Shown here piece by piece: positions 10,452-21,374 of a DNA stretch of 64,000 bases. The notes beneath the pieces are model-generated. The model saw only the letters and a list, made by a program, of their open reading frames with translations, was not told the origin of the DNA and did not search any database. This DNA comes from Colocasia esculenta (lineage: Eukaryota; Streptophyta; Magnoliopsida; Alismatales; Araceae). Each line of letters begins with the position of its first letter. Position 1 is the stretch's first letter. The stretch is taken from the NCBI GenBank assembly GCA_014218235.1, contig CM024759.1, positions 74,297,079 to 74,361,078 of the forward strand, in the 5' to 3' direction. A program made the translations under genes and the position numbers.

Positions 10452-12835
10452 TCTAGCTCAGCAAAGGGACCAGAGAGTTTTGCAAATGGAGGATCTTTTT
10501 TGAGGAGGTGTTTTAGTCCTTTCTTTTACCTGACCTTCTATTTTTTCTTTCTTCAAGGTATTTATAGGTCCATCAAACAGACTCTCGAATCTTCCTCCTA
10601 CGTAGGTGGATTATTTTTCGCTCAATCTTTGTTTGGTATTAGAATAGACTGCAAATAGAGTGAATATATTCTCAAAATTTTAAAGATATTCTTAAAATTT
10701 TAAAAATATTATCACTCTATTCCCAATATATTTTAATATCAAACATGCTCTTGATGTTTTCCTCATAGATAGATGATAATTTTGTTGTAGTAGTAAGATA
10801 TAAAGATATCATCTTAGTTGGGATTTTTTGTGTGTGTTAAATCAGTTGATCTAATCTTTGAACCTATACTAAGAGGTCTTAAATTCAGTATTCAAGATTG
10901 ACACTTAAATCATAAATATATACAAATCTTGAAAAGAACTACTTAAATCATACCAAACTTAGATATTGAACCCCTCATCTTCTACTATATGACAGAGCGT
11001 TCAACCAATCGAGTCACTCTTAATATACTTAGTTGAAACGTATACTGATTAATGACCTATCTACGTATTTCTTCATAGATCTCTGAGTCGCAACGCTAAT
11101 TGCTCCCCTAAACTAAAAAAAGGGGAAATCCCGCGGCAAACCTCGATATTGGTCTTTGTATCAAAGAACAACTTACTATCTAATGAGATTATCCCAGACA
11201 CATAGGACATCTGCACTATGGGACCTATCTTATATATGTATCTGGGACCGGCAACTCAACGGGTAAGAACCGGGATTTCTTGGCCTTTGTATTAATAATT
11301 CAAATCTCCCAAGTGTAAACCTTTTGTGTGGATCAACTTCTTTTGATAAAAAACCCTTTCAAAATTTGATATGTAAAAGTTCATTGCGGAACCCACACTT
11401 TCTTTATTTAAAAAACTCAATAACGGGAAGAAAGGAACTTTTACAATTAAATCTCCATAAACGATTTTTTCTTTATTTTTCAAAGGAGAAATGATATGTG
11501 AGTATACAAGTGAAATCAGAAATGAAAGATGACATTTTTATAATTATTTTTACAAAAATAGAAAGATAAAATTTAAAATCTTCAATTGTAACCTAACAAT
11601 GAGTACACGTGGCACTAGGAAGAATAGAAGACTGGGTTAATCTTGGTGACGGGTTCTATTCATAAATTGAGGAGGAGCGGAAAGAGTCGATCTAGATTCT
11701 CTCAGGATTAATAAATAAAAATTATATATATATGATAAATAAATTATAATACTATCAAGAATTACAAAGATAAAATTAAATGTAAAAATAATTATTTCAT
11801 TTTAATAAAAAAACAAAAGAGTAAATTAAAATACCAAACACAAATCAGATGTACATGTACGTCTCCACTCCGTAGTCACCGAACGAAGTAGATTATCTAT
11901 ACTATTATAATATAATTCAGTCTTGGAACAGTCACGTGGAAGCACCAAGATATTCATATTCCCGTCAAAACTCACAAATAACTCTCCTACCTCACTCTTT
12001 TAATATAGCTATTTTAAGAAGGCAAGTCTCTCACCTAAAGTTGTGAAGAAACTTTCTAAAATCGGTATGTTAAATCTTACACAATTTTTTTTAAAAAAAT
12101 TGTAATTTTATATCACTAAGAAATGACTATCTGTTGTAGTTTTTAAAATCTTGCTAAATCTCCCAAAACAAGTCTAAAAATATCAATGGTAAGATTTACT
12201 TATAATTTTATATCACTAAAAAATGACTATTCATAATAATTTTATATTATTTTATAATTTTTTAAATCTTATTAATATATATATAAATTAAGATATATTA
12301 AAATATTAAAAATATTTAAATTTAAAAACTTTCGGTGCATCACACACGAGTAGTCGTCTTGTTAATTTATTATACCAAAGCTTGCCGACACCCTCGCTGT
12401 GAGGAAAATAAAAATTCGCAAAACGTGGCCCGCGTGAGGTCGCCGTCGCGCGGGCCCCCACGCCCTTATAACGAATAATATAAATAGTCATTGTATAAAA
12501 GACTTTAAATAAGCGCCATACTGAGATGCTCCCCGGCAAGGGCGGGGGAGCGCCTGCTTCGCTCCGAAGCAAAACCCCATCTACTAAATTTAGAAACAAA
12601 AAAAAAATACAAAACGCGTTCCTTCGCGCAGTAAGCCCTCGCTAGAAAGTTGCCACGTCTCCAACGTCTGATTGGGCGCGGGCACGCAGCATCTCTGTGC
12701 ACGATCCCCCACTCCGGATCTCCATTAAAACCCCACCGGGAGTTGCAGGACCTGCACACCCATCTTCCTCCAGATCTCCCCCGTCCCGACTCGATATCTT
12801 CCCCTCTTCGTCCGCTTTTCCCCTGCAATCCCACC
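10452..12835. other. Intergenic, AT-rich, no gene seen
   Basis: Apart from the small inverted-repeat element near 10.7 kb, I see no gene. A short local duplication containing TTTTATATCACTAA occurs near 12107 and 12209. GC content rises sharply after about 12420, in the probable promoter and 5' leader of the I29 gene. Confidence 0.6.
10629..10746. mobile_element. Small MITE-like inverted repeat
   Basis: The ends TGTTTGGTATTAGAATAG and TTTTAATATCAAACATG are inverted and flank symmetric AT-rich sequence with repeated CTCAAAATTTTAAA. The internal pattern resembles the element at 51704-51829. Target duplication not clear. Confidence 0.45.
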
Positions 12836-13312
12836 ATGAGCTCCACTCCCGGCGACGCGCCGCCCGCCCACCCCGGCGAGCTGCAGCCCCCTCCCGCCGA
12901 TGCCGACCCCGCGGCGGCGGCGGCGCACAGGGAGCTCACGGACGAGGAGGTGGCGGAGAAGCACCGGGCGTGGATGGCCGAGCACGGGCGCGTCTACGCG
13001 GACGAGGCGGAGAGGGAGCGCCGGCTGCGCATCTTCCACGACAACCTGCGGTACATCGATGCCCACAACCGCGGCGGCCACTCCTACACGCTCGGCCTCA
13101 ACCAGTTCGCCGACCTCGGCAACGAGGAGTTCAAGGCCACCTACTGCGGCGGCCTTGCCGGGCCCGTCGACTACGGGCAGGCGCCGCCACCTGGTGATGA
13201 TCTCGACGATGCCGAAGGAGAGGGGGACGAATGCGGGCGGAAGGCGGAGCCGATCACAGGGTCGGCGGCGGCAGCGCCACCCCCGCCGCCGCCTGAGGCG
13301 CGGACTGATTAA
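12836..13312 (+). CDS. Stand-alone I29 (cathepsin propeptide) inhibitor-like protein
   Basis: Single exon, 158 codons, very GC-rich. The start ATG at 12836 has a good plant context (CCACCATGAG); the frame stays open upstream, but no earlier ATG has comparable support. Residues 36-100 form an Inhibitor_I29 fold: a full ERFNIN motif (E59, R63, F67, N70, I74, N78) and a GxNxFxD motif (G87, N89, F91, D93). These are the signatures of papain-family propeptides, which block the active-site cleft. No signal peptide is visible, and no catalytic protease domain follows: the C-terminus is an acidic and proline-rich tail (from about 117), then a stop. It is therefore probably a cytosolic or nuclear inhibitor-like protein, or a truncated protease duplicate that kept its propeptide. 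Inhibitory activity is inferred from the family. Confidence 0.85.
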   Translation: MSSTPGDAPPAHPGELQPPPADADPAAAAAHRELTDEEVAEKHRAWMAEHGRVYADEAERERRLRIFHDNLRYIDAHNRGGHSYTLGLNQFADLGNEEFKATYCGGLAGPVDYGQAPPPGDDLDDAEGEGDECGRKAEPITGSAAAAPPPPPPEARTD

Positions 13313-13407
13313 TGGGGCCGGTTCTTTAAGGACACGTACGTTAGACAGAGTTTGCTGTGTTCTGCTGGAGTTGATGGTTGTTGAGACGACGCTTGTACTC
13401 TCCACTG

Positions 13408-13413
13408 AATAAA
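13408..13413 (+). terminator. Polyadenylation signal of the I29 gene
   Basis: AATAAA lies 96 bp after the stop codon, in a T-rich 3' region. Plant signals are loose, so the exact cleavage site is unknown. Confidence 0.6.
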
Positions 13414-15556
13414 ACCTTCTCTTCCCTTCTGAGGGTCCTCTTGTTGTGATCAAAGTTGTGGGCTTTCCTGAGTGAGTAATCTGTGTGTGCATCCATCCTT
13501 TGATTGGATCATTAAAGCGCATACTTTGTGGTCAAATGTTCTTCTTTCCGTCTCTCTGTCTGCACTCTGCAGTGAACACCTTGTGTAGGAAGAGCTATAT
13601 ATAAGCTGGTTTGAATAGGATGAACAATCTTGCTTTTTTTTTCAATAGAATTAATTGTTCTATCCATCACTCCCTGGTGTCCTCTATTCCTTTATGACAA
13701 GTTGGAGGACAGATTCTTGCGGCCAGCGCTACCGACCCTGCACAAATGCCAGTTTGACACCATGATATGCACAATCCTCTTTTTCTTTCTTTTTTTTTTT
13801 CCCTTTTTTTTGGTTTTTAAACTATCATCTGAAAGGTCTTTTTTTTTTACAATCTAAAATTAGATTTCATTCATTCAACGTAACAATAGGATACATAAAG
13901 TGGTAAGAATTCTGAATAAGAAGCCAAAGACCACAAGCAAACATATATAACTGGATAGAAACTGTAGAGGGGAGATTTAGTCTGACATTAGAGAATGTGA
14001 GGATTAAGTGTATATTTATAACATAAGGTCCACCTTCTACTCGCAAGAGGACTATTTTTCAAAGAAAAGAACAAAATCTTAAGAATGTGAATAATATTTC
14101 TTAGGAAGAATATACTGAAATTTTACACATTTTCAGTGACGTCCTATGTGGAAAAATTATGTACCTCTCAAAAAAAATTCTCTAATACTTAAGTTAGAAT
14201 GGGCTAGAGCAACGGCAAGATCTCTCTTTTATTACTACTCTTTATCACTAGTTTATGCTTAGAATCACTTACCTATACATAGAAGACTCTTTGGACCTTA
14301 ATAGGGTATGTATTCTCCCTATGATCCAATGTAATCGTTAGTTGTTATTTGTTCCTGAAGGTTACTCCTCCAATCATGGAGAAAAATTGTAAACGGCCCA
14401 CATTGTTTAAGATAACAATTCATCGTATTAATGAAAAGTTAGTACCGTAAGTTAAGTGAGAATATTAACTCTTTCGGGTCTTCAATTTCCTAAGATAATG
14501 GCAACTACGGTAAAGAGGTTGGGCGCCATCTTAGGTTTCCTCAAGACATCATACCAAGATTGTGATAGACTTTCCCGAGATAACATACGAGAGTCGTGAT
14601 AGACCTTCTTAGGATATTGCTGATTCTCACCTTAGTACCTTTTTAGGATACTATCTCATAAGCTTTGTCTTGTGAGCTTTGGGATGACATTCCATAGATA
14701 GAAGGGTAATTCTAAATGGGCTCTTAAGCCGCTCTTGGTGCTTCATAGTGGGTTCGAAAGGGCTCTTTACTTCTGATATCACGGGCTAGTATTAGACTGG
14801 TGTCCATGATGGGTCTAAGGTAGAAATTCTCCCTCTTCAGAAACTATGAGGAAACCAAATCTGATCAATGAGAAACAAGTGTCCCTCTCTCAAAAGACCA
14901 TCTACACCATACTAAAATTAAAAGCTGAACACAGCCATAGGAGAATAAGAGATGAAAACTCCAAGATTCAACTAGAGCTTGCTCAGATGGAGGAGAGCTG
15001 CACTTCATATTTGCAGTAACATGAAAAAGACAACTCGAATGAAGCACATAAAAATAAAATGTGCCGATAAACATCAAGACACAAGCTACTTCTAAATCTG
15101 CAAGTCTTCAAACTGAGGACTTCCATAGGTTTAATGGCTGAACCAACCGAAGTTGGAGACCATCCAACCAAAATCTTTAAAAAATCCGGTGGCAAAGATG
15201 AACATGGGGAAAAACAATGGTGAATCTGAAAGCTAAGATCTTCCGATGATAATCGGAGACCATTCCCTTCGCAAAAGGGGAGGACCAAACCCTTCCTAAC
15301 GGGGAAGAACAAAAAGTCAAAAAAGATACGTCTTGAAACAAAAAAAAACCCTAAAAGGAGGTGGCTGAGTGAGGAGGGGGGAGGGGGCCTGAATAGAGGT
15401 GTCCCCTCCCAGTCGGAGCCGGAGGAGGATGGCCCCCTCCCCCCCCGGAACCTGAGGAGAAACTTGCCTCCGCATCTAAAAGGTTCTTTCGTTACCATAT
15501 CCATATTACATACAGCAATAAGTGCAACTTATGCAAGGACTGTAGCAGTCGCATCT
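13414..15556. other. Intergenic, no gene seen
   Basis: AT-rich sequence with homopolymer T tracts near 13780-13850. Open frames between 14865 and 15504 on the minus strand lack recognisable domains and have low-complexity composition. I could not assign any part to a repeat family. Confidence 0.55.
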
Positions 15557-15564
15557 CTTCTACG

Positions 15565-16142
15565 TAGGGGTGGCAATGGGCCGGGTCTGGACTGGGCCCG
15601 TGCTGGCCCGGGTCCAACCTGACCTCTAATCGTTCAGCCCAGGTCCGGCCCAGCTCGGCTTGAGATGAGGCGTGCTTTTTTGAAGCCTGGCCTGGCCCGG
15701 AAAGATTAGGTAAGGCCCGACCCAAGTCTGGCCCACCCCGATGTTATTTTTTTAAGTTATTCTTACTATTTTTATTTATTTTTACAATAAAATTAATATT
15801 CATTGAATCAAAATAGTATAAAGTAAACATTAGACTAATCTAGATAAACATATTTCTAGTTATTACAAATATGAAATAAATGTTAAGTCATTAAATATAA
15901 CTCCACAACACAATTTTGTATCAAAAATTTTAAAATATTAGAATTTTTGTTGGGTTACTTATTTTATTTAAAAAAAATACCGGGTCACCGAGCCGCCCAG
16001 GCCGGGCTAAGCCGAGCCCGGCCCAATCTTACTCCGGACCGGGCTCAAAATTAAAAAATGTAAAATTATCCGACCCAAGCCCGTGTAAAATCGGGCCGGG
16101 CCACCGGACCTTTGGGCCGGCCCGACCCAATTGACACCCCTA
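15565..16142. mobile_element. hAT-type MITE, second copy of the GGCCCGG family
   Basis: Ends TAGGGGTGGCAATGGGCC and ...ATTGACACCCCTA are near-inverted, and the 578-bp element is flanked by a perfect 8-bp duplication CTTCTACG (15557-15564 and 16143-16150). Terminal GGCCCGG-type words and an AT-rich core match the copy at 9910-10443. The cores differ in sequence, so the copies are diverged. No coding capacity. Confidence 0.9.
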
Positions 16143-16351
16143 CTTCTACGCTTACAAAGGTTGAATCAAAACTGGAAGAATGAGAACTGTAGAGAAGATC
16201 AAAGATAAGCAATAGCTTAACCCTAGAGCTTCAGCAGATGTTACACCCGAGGAAGACACGGTGTCGGACATGATTGCCTTGGTGCTGCTTCTCTTTACAG
16301 TTGACCAAGTGAAGGGCTCTTTTAGTACGCCAGTAGGACAATAAGGTTAGG

Positions 16352-16614
16352 GAGAAATGCTTTGTGCATGTTCGCACGGTCAAAAACGCCACGCTGGAAT
16401 CACCGGGTCGCTGGTCATTGGTCCACGTTGCAAGCTGCCCACGTCAGCCGCCCATACACCTCGCCACTTGCTACACGGCTTCCTGAGGCGTTTCATCATG
16501 AAACCGCCATTGTCACGAAATCGCGATTGTGTGAGATATTTTTTAAACCCAATTTTGCCCTTCCCGCCTTTTGTGCGAAAATAATCTGAGAAGAGCCTCC
16601 TCTATTGCAACATC
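16352..16614 (+). repeat. Left terminal inverted repeat of the MULE
   Basis: Inverted match to 38686-38903, from GAGAAATGCTTTGTGCA to CTATTGCAACATC. The left copy has about 45 bp (roughly 16428-16475) that is absent on the right. Open frames spanning it occur at both ends and are shadows of the repeat. Confidence 0.9.
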
Positions 16615-16728
16615 CCACGAAAATTGCAACCATCCTCTCTGCAAATCCTGTTTGGTCTTGCTCGTGCTGTCTTCCTCATCCATCTCTCTGTAATTCCCGT
16701 TTTCTTGCTCGTGTTGTCTTCCTCATCC

Positions 16729-19700
16729 ATGGCGCCTAAGAAGAGTCTGCTTATGCGCTTTCGTCGCCGCATTGCTAAGGAGGCAGAAGAGACCGTGGAG
16801 CAACCGACGACGCTCCAACCCGACGCAGAGGACACAAATGTTTCTATGCCAGCACCAGAAGTAGAAGAAGACACAAGACCAAGGGGGCATCCCAAGTGAG
16901 AGGTGTGTTTTCTAGTGTCGAAATATGTTCATTTTATTTGATGTCAAATATGTCTCTTTGGGTAAGAAATAGCTATGTTCTCGTGAGAAATAGATTTCTT
17001 CTTTATACTGGAGGTTTATTATGTTCTAGTGTCGAAATATGTTCCACTGACAAATAGGTCTCTTCAGTTGACAAATACGTTCTTTCCAATGACAAATAGG
17101 TCCAGTGACAAATAGGTCTGTTAGGGTGACAAATAAGAACTGTTCCAGTGACAAATAGCTCCTTCCCAGTGAAAAATAGGGTCTTTTCAGTGACAAATAG
17201 CTAACTCCAGTGACAAATAGAAATTCGTCCAGTCACAAATAGGTTTCTTCTGTTCTAGTGATAAATAGGGTCTTCCCAGTGATAAATAGGGCATTTTCAG
17301 TAACAAATAACTAACTTCCAGTGACAAATAGGTTTCTTTTGTTCCACTGACAAATAGGGTCTTCCCAGTGATAAATAGGGTCTTTTCAGTGACAAATAGC
17401 TAACTTTCAGTGACAAATAGAAATTCCTCTAGTCACAAATAGGTTTCTTCGGTTCCAGTGATAAATAAGGCATTTCCAGTGACAAATAGAAATTCGTCCA
17501 GTGACAAATAGGTTTCTTCTGTTCCAATGACAAATAGCTCCTTTTCAGTGATAAATAGGGCCTTTCCGGTGATAATTAGCTATTTGTAGTGACAAATAAA
17601 AATTCTTCTAGTGACAAATAGAAATCTTCTATTCCAGTGACAAATAACTCATTCCCAGTGATAAATAGGACCTTTTCAGTGACAAATAGCTAACTTCCAG
17701 TGACAAATAGAAATTCGTCCAGTCCAAATAGGTTTCTTCTGTTCCAATGACAAATATCTCCTTTCCAGTGATAAATAGGGCCTTTCCGGTGACAAATAGC
17801 TATTTATAGTGACAAATAGAAATTCTTCCAGTGACAAATAGAAATCTTCTGTTCCAGTAACAAATAGCTCTTTTCCAGTGATAAATAGGGTCTTTCCGGT
17901 GACAAATAGAAATTTTTCCAGTGACAAATAACTTCTTTCCAGTGATAAATAGGGCATTCCAATGACAAATAGCTATTTGTAGTGACAAATAGAAATTCAT
18001 CCAGTGACAAATAGGTTTCTTCTGTTCCAGTGACAAATAGCTCATTTCCAATGATAAATAGGGCATTTCCAGTAGTGACAAATAGTTATTTGTAGTGACA
18101 AATAGAAATTCTTCTACTGATAAATAGCTTTCTTCTGTTCCAGTGACAAATAGCTCATTTCCAGTGATAAATAGGGCCTTTCCAGTGACAAATAACTATT
18201 TGTAGTGACAAATAGAAATTCTTCCAGTGACAAATAGCTTTGTTGTCTCATTCTTCTGTTTTCATATTTTTATTTGAATGTAGGGAATCCTCCAGTTATT
18301 AAAGCCCGCTCTTCCATGGAGATATATATCAAGGATAGAGATCACATGGCATTCTGAGAATGCCATAAAATGCTAATGAGGAGCACCCCTTTTTCATTTT
18401 ATGTGGACAATACTTCTGGTTGTGCCTTCAGTATGAGGATGTTAGAGGATATCATAAGCACCCATGTTGGTGGTAACATCTTCTTGCTAGGCAAGAAGGA
18501 GGTCTTATTTACTGTTGAGGATGTGGACATTATCTTGGAATTTCCTAGCTTTGGACATCTTGTCCGCCATTATGGCAGCTCCAAGAAAAAGTCCAGGCTC
18601 CATGAGCGGTTTGGGGTGGCCACAAATTTTGATCGGAAGAAGGTGCATTCGCTCATCCAGCAACTGGTAAAATCGGATGACGAAGCAGATGCATAGGACA
18701 CAGTTAGGCTGTGGATTGTGCTCCTCCTGTGCACCTTTCTTGCTCCGAGATCAGTGCATTCTTGTCCACAGCAGATACTCTCCTGCTTGGATGACATATA
18801 GAGAATAAGAGAGTACAGTTGGGCAGCCGCAGTGTAGGAAGTAACACTGCACAATTTTGATAAATTAGTTACCTCTGTAAATAATAAAAAAAGTGGTGCA
18901 ACCTGCCCCGCAAAGAGAAGAAGTGGGAATGAATCCCAAGCTCATTTTTTCATTTATGGTTGTGTTGCCTCCCTTGGTGTAAGTTCCTTTAACAAACTCT
19001 GTGTAAACACATCATCCATCCTTGTTTGGGTTTAACTTATTTTTTTTTTTAGGTTTGGTTCCTTGAGCGCACCAGGGTGAGGCAGCCAATAAATTGGATG
19101 GCATATCCCCGCCTCTTCAGGTGGGGAACATTCACCGGCAAAACTTCACCATTTCCTATAGCATCCCTCACCGGCCAATAGGTTTTTGGAGTCTCTTTGA
19201 CAATGAAATTCTTATTCAGTAATGAATAGTGTAATTTGATGTTTATTACTATATGATTTGCTTTTCCAGGTTATAAAAAACTTGACAATTAAGAGGAATG
19301 AATGGGAAACTATTTACAAGGAGAACCAAACAGTCCCAGAGGACACATCCACAGTTCCTCCAGCTGCTGCTTCCCTCTCTCTTCTACAGGAAATTGCAGC
19401 ATCAATAAAGTCTCAAGAAGTGAAATTTGACCAGTTAAGCACTCACCTCAATGATCAAATGAGGCAAATTGAGGAAATCATGTGTTACATTCATAAAAGG
19501 GATGAACCGATGACTCATGAAGAAGGGGCAGCTGGGGCAACCCCTACATTTTCTGAACATGTCCATGTCCAGCCTCCAATGATGGATGATGATCTGGTGA
19601 ACCCACAAGAATGGGTTGCTTGGCCCCCAACATTTTCTCAATATGTTCCCGATGTTTCCGATGTTTCCGATGTCCAGCCTCCAATGACGAATGACGATCA

Positions 19701-20939
19701 GGCTCCACCAATAGGTCATTTTGAGGAGGATCCAACAACTACTGTTGAGGATGTTGATGCCCATAATCCTAACTCAATGGTTCGGGCGATCAAGGAGCGT
19801 GAGGACCGGCGTCCTGGTGTGTATGATCAATCCCCTTATGTACTGGAGAAACCCGTTACAATGCCTGAGAAAGAAAAAGCAGTGGTAAGTCTCTAATCTA
19901 TTATGTTACTCCATCACCTATTATTCCATTCATCTGAAATGAGAACACAACCTAGGCAACACAGTCGCCAGTCACTGCAAATTGGGTGTGTAAAGGGGAG
20001 TTGAAGGACGAGCAGAATGCCATTGTCGACAGTTTCCTTGAAACGTGTGGAAGTGTCGGTAGTGAAAATGAGTAAGTTGCTTGAATTTATATGACTTCAT
20101 ATTTATTTCTGATTTAACATATTTGTATGTTTTCAACCTCTATAGTTTTGGAGTTTTTGAATTTGCAAATGGCTTGGTCATCCGAAAGTCACACATTGTA
20201 AACCTCCTTTACGGATGCATGACAGAAGACACAGTTTGTGTTTCACTTATGTTTTTATAGATAAAGTCCCTTGAAAGTCAAGTTCATTGTACTGACTATG
20301 GACCATATGCAGGTTATCGATGGATTGATTTACCTAATGAAAATGAAGAAGAACACTGGAAATATTTATCACAAGTGGGTTTGTTTTCCAACTATTTTGG
20401 TAAATCATATCCACGGAATGTCATGCTCAACGCAAGAGAAGGCAACACAGTTGTTGCAATGTTGTTATGAGAATGAGTATTTGGAGGCCCTCCAGGAGAA
20501 CAAGTGGCTATTTTTCGTGTTACACTCCCGAAATCACTGGCATTTATTTGCGGTGGACACGGAGAATGAACAATTCGTGTCATATAATTCATTGAAAAGT
20601 GGGCCTATCCACAAGGCATCTGCAAAAAAATGGGTAAGTTTCTCAAATAATTTCTTTCAAGGGAAATGCTGTTGAATTATTTATTTTTTACAGGCCACAA
20701 CTGTCAGGCGCATGTTGACGGAGTATAGGGCATTTCCTGGTGCTGCTAAATGGGAACTACGGTTTGACAACCAATGTCCTCAACAAGCATCCGGTAGACT
20801 CAATTGCGCGATTTATGTAGTCAAATACATTGAAGCGTTGATTAGGAGGACATTCCCCGGATGGACCTTTAATGAGCATGATTGTTATCTCTTCAGAGCC
20901 CGTTTTGCGGCCTTGTTGTTAGAACTAAAGAATCAATGA
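16729..20939 (+). pseudogene. Ulp1/C48-type cysteine protease gene of the MULE, decayed
   Basis: A probable first exon starts at ATG 16729 (MAPKKSLLMRFRRR...) and meets a GTGAG donor near 16896. The repeat array then fills a large intron. An exon region from about 18284 has a plant-transposon N-terminal domain but contains in-frame stops (for example TGA near 18357 and TAG near 18695). Later exons are clear: 19270-19884, 19956-20071, 20146-~20235, 20313-20633 and 20694-20939. The last two hold the Ulp1 domain: His in RNHWHLFAVD, then SYNSL where yeast Ulp1 has the Asp, then CPQQASGRLNC with the Cys nucleophile. The usual Asp is Asn here and the usual DCG is NCA. Ulp1 enzymes cleave SUMO-type conjugates; the role of transposon-borne copies is unknown. 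The upstream stops mean no full-length product. Confidence 0.75.
17043..18239 (+). repeat. AGTGACAAATAG array 1, in the first intron of the Ulp1 gene
   Basis: Dozens of copies of a CCAGTGACAAATAG core are separated by short variable spacers such as AAATTC, GTTTCTTCTGTT and GGGCCTTT. Spacers recur in the same order, giving higher-order units of roughly 100-200 bp. The long minus-strand frames reading YLSLE and ICHW are products of the array and not proteins. Confidence 0.9.
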
Positions 20940-21000
20940 AAAGTTTTTGTTTATATATTTTTTCACATTTTTCCTCTTATGTGATGCTTATTTTCGTTAC

Positions 21001-21374
21001 ATGGAATCAACCTATTTGTCAGTACAATTCGTAAGTCTATGTAAAGTGGAATCTTTCTATTTGTCACAGGAATCTTTCCATTTGTCACTGGTCTCAACCT
21101 ATTTGTCACTGGAATGTTTCTATTTGTCACTGAAAGGATTCCATTTGTCACTGGAATCTATGTATTTGTCACTAAAAGGAATGTATTTGTCGCTGGTGTG
21201 GTCCTATTTGTCACTGAAAGGAATGTATTTGTCACTGGTCGTCTTTGTGTGTCACTGGAATCTTTTTATTTGTTACTGAAAGGAATGTATTTGTCACTGG
21301 TCTCAACCTATTTGTCACTGGAATGTTTCTATTTGTCACTGAAAGGATTCCATTTGTCACTGGAATCTTTGTAT
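21001..21374 (-). repeat. AGTGACAAATAG array 2 (inverted orientation), after the Ulp1 gene
   Basis: Same core as array 1 but read as CTATTTGTCACTGG on the plus strand. It contains a marker segment CGTAAGTCTATGTAAAGTGG that recurs inverted in array 3 beyond the Sirevirus. It stops abruptly at the Sirevirus LTR. Confidence 0.9.

Noticed and set aside
12725..13522. 265-codon minus-strand frame over the I29 gene
   Set aside because: Antisense shadow of a GC-rich coding exon; the plus frame has complete ERFNIN motifs and a good start.
17676..18081. Minus-strand frames rich in YLSLE/ICHW, looking like a repetitive protein
   Set aside because: They arise from the AGTGACAAATAG array, occur in several frames at once and sit in an intron of the Ulp1 gene.
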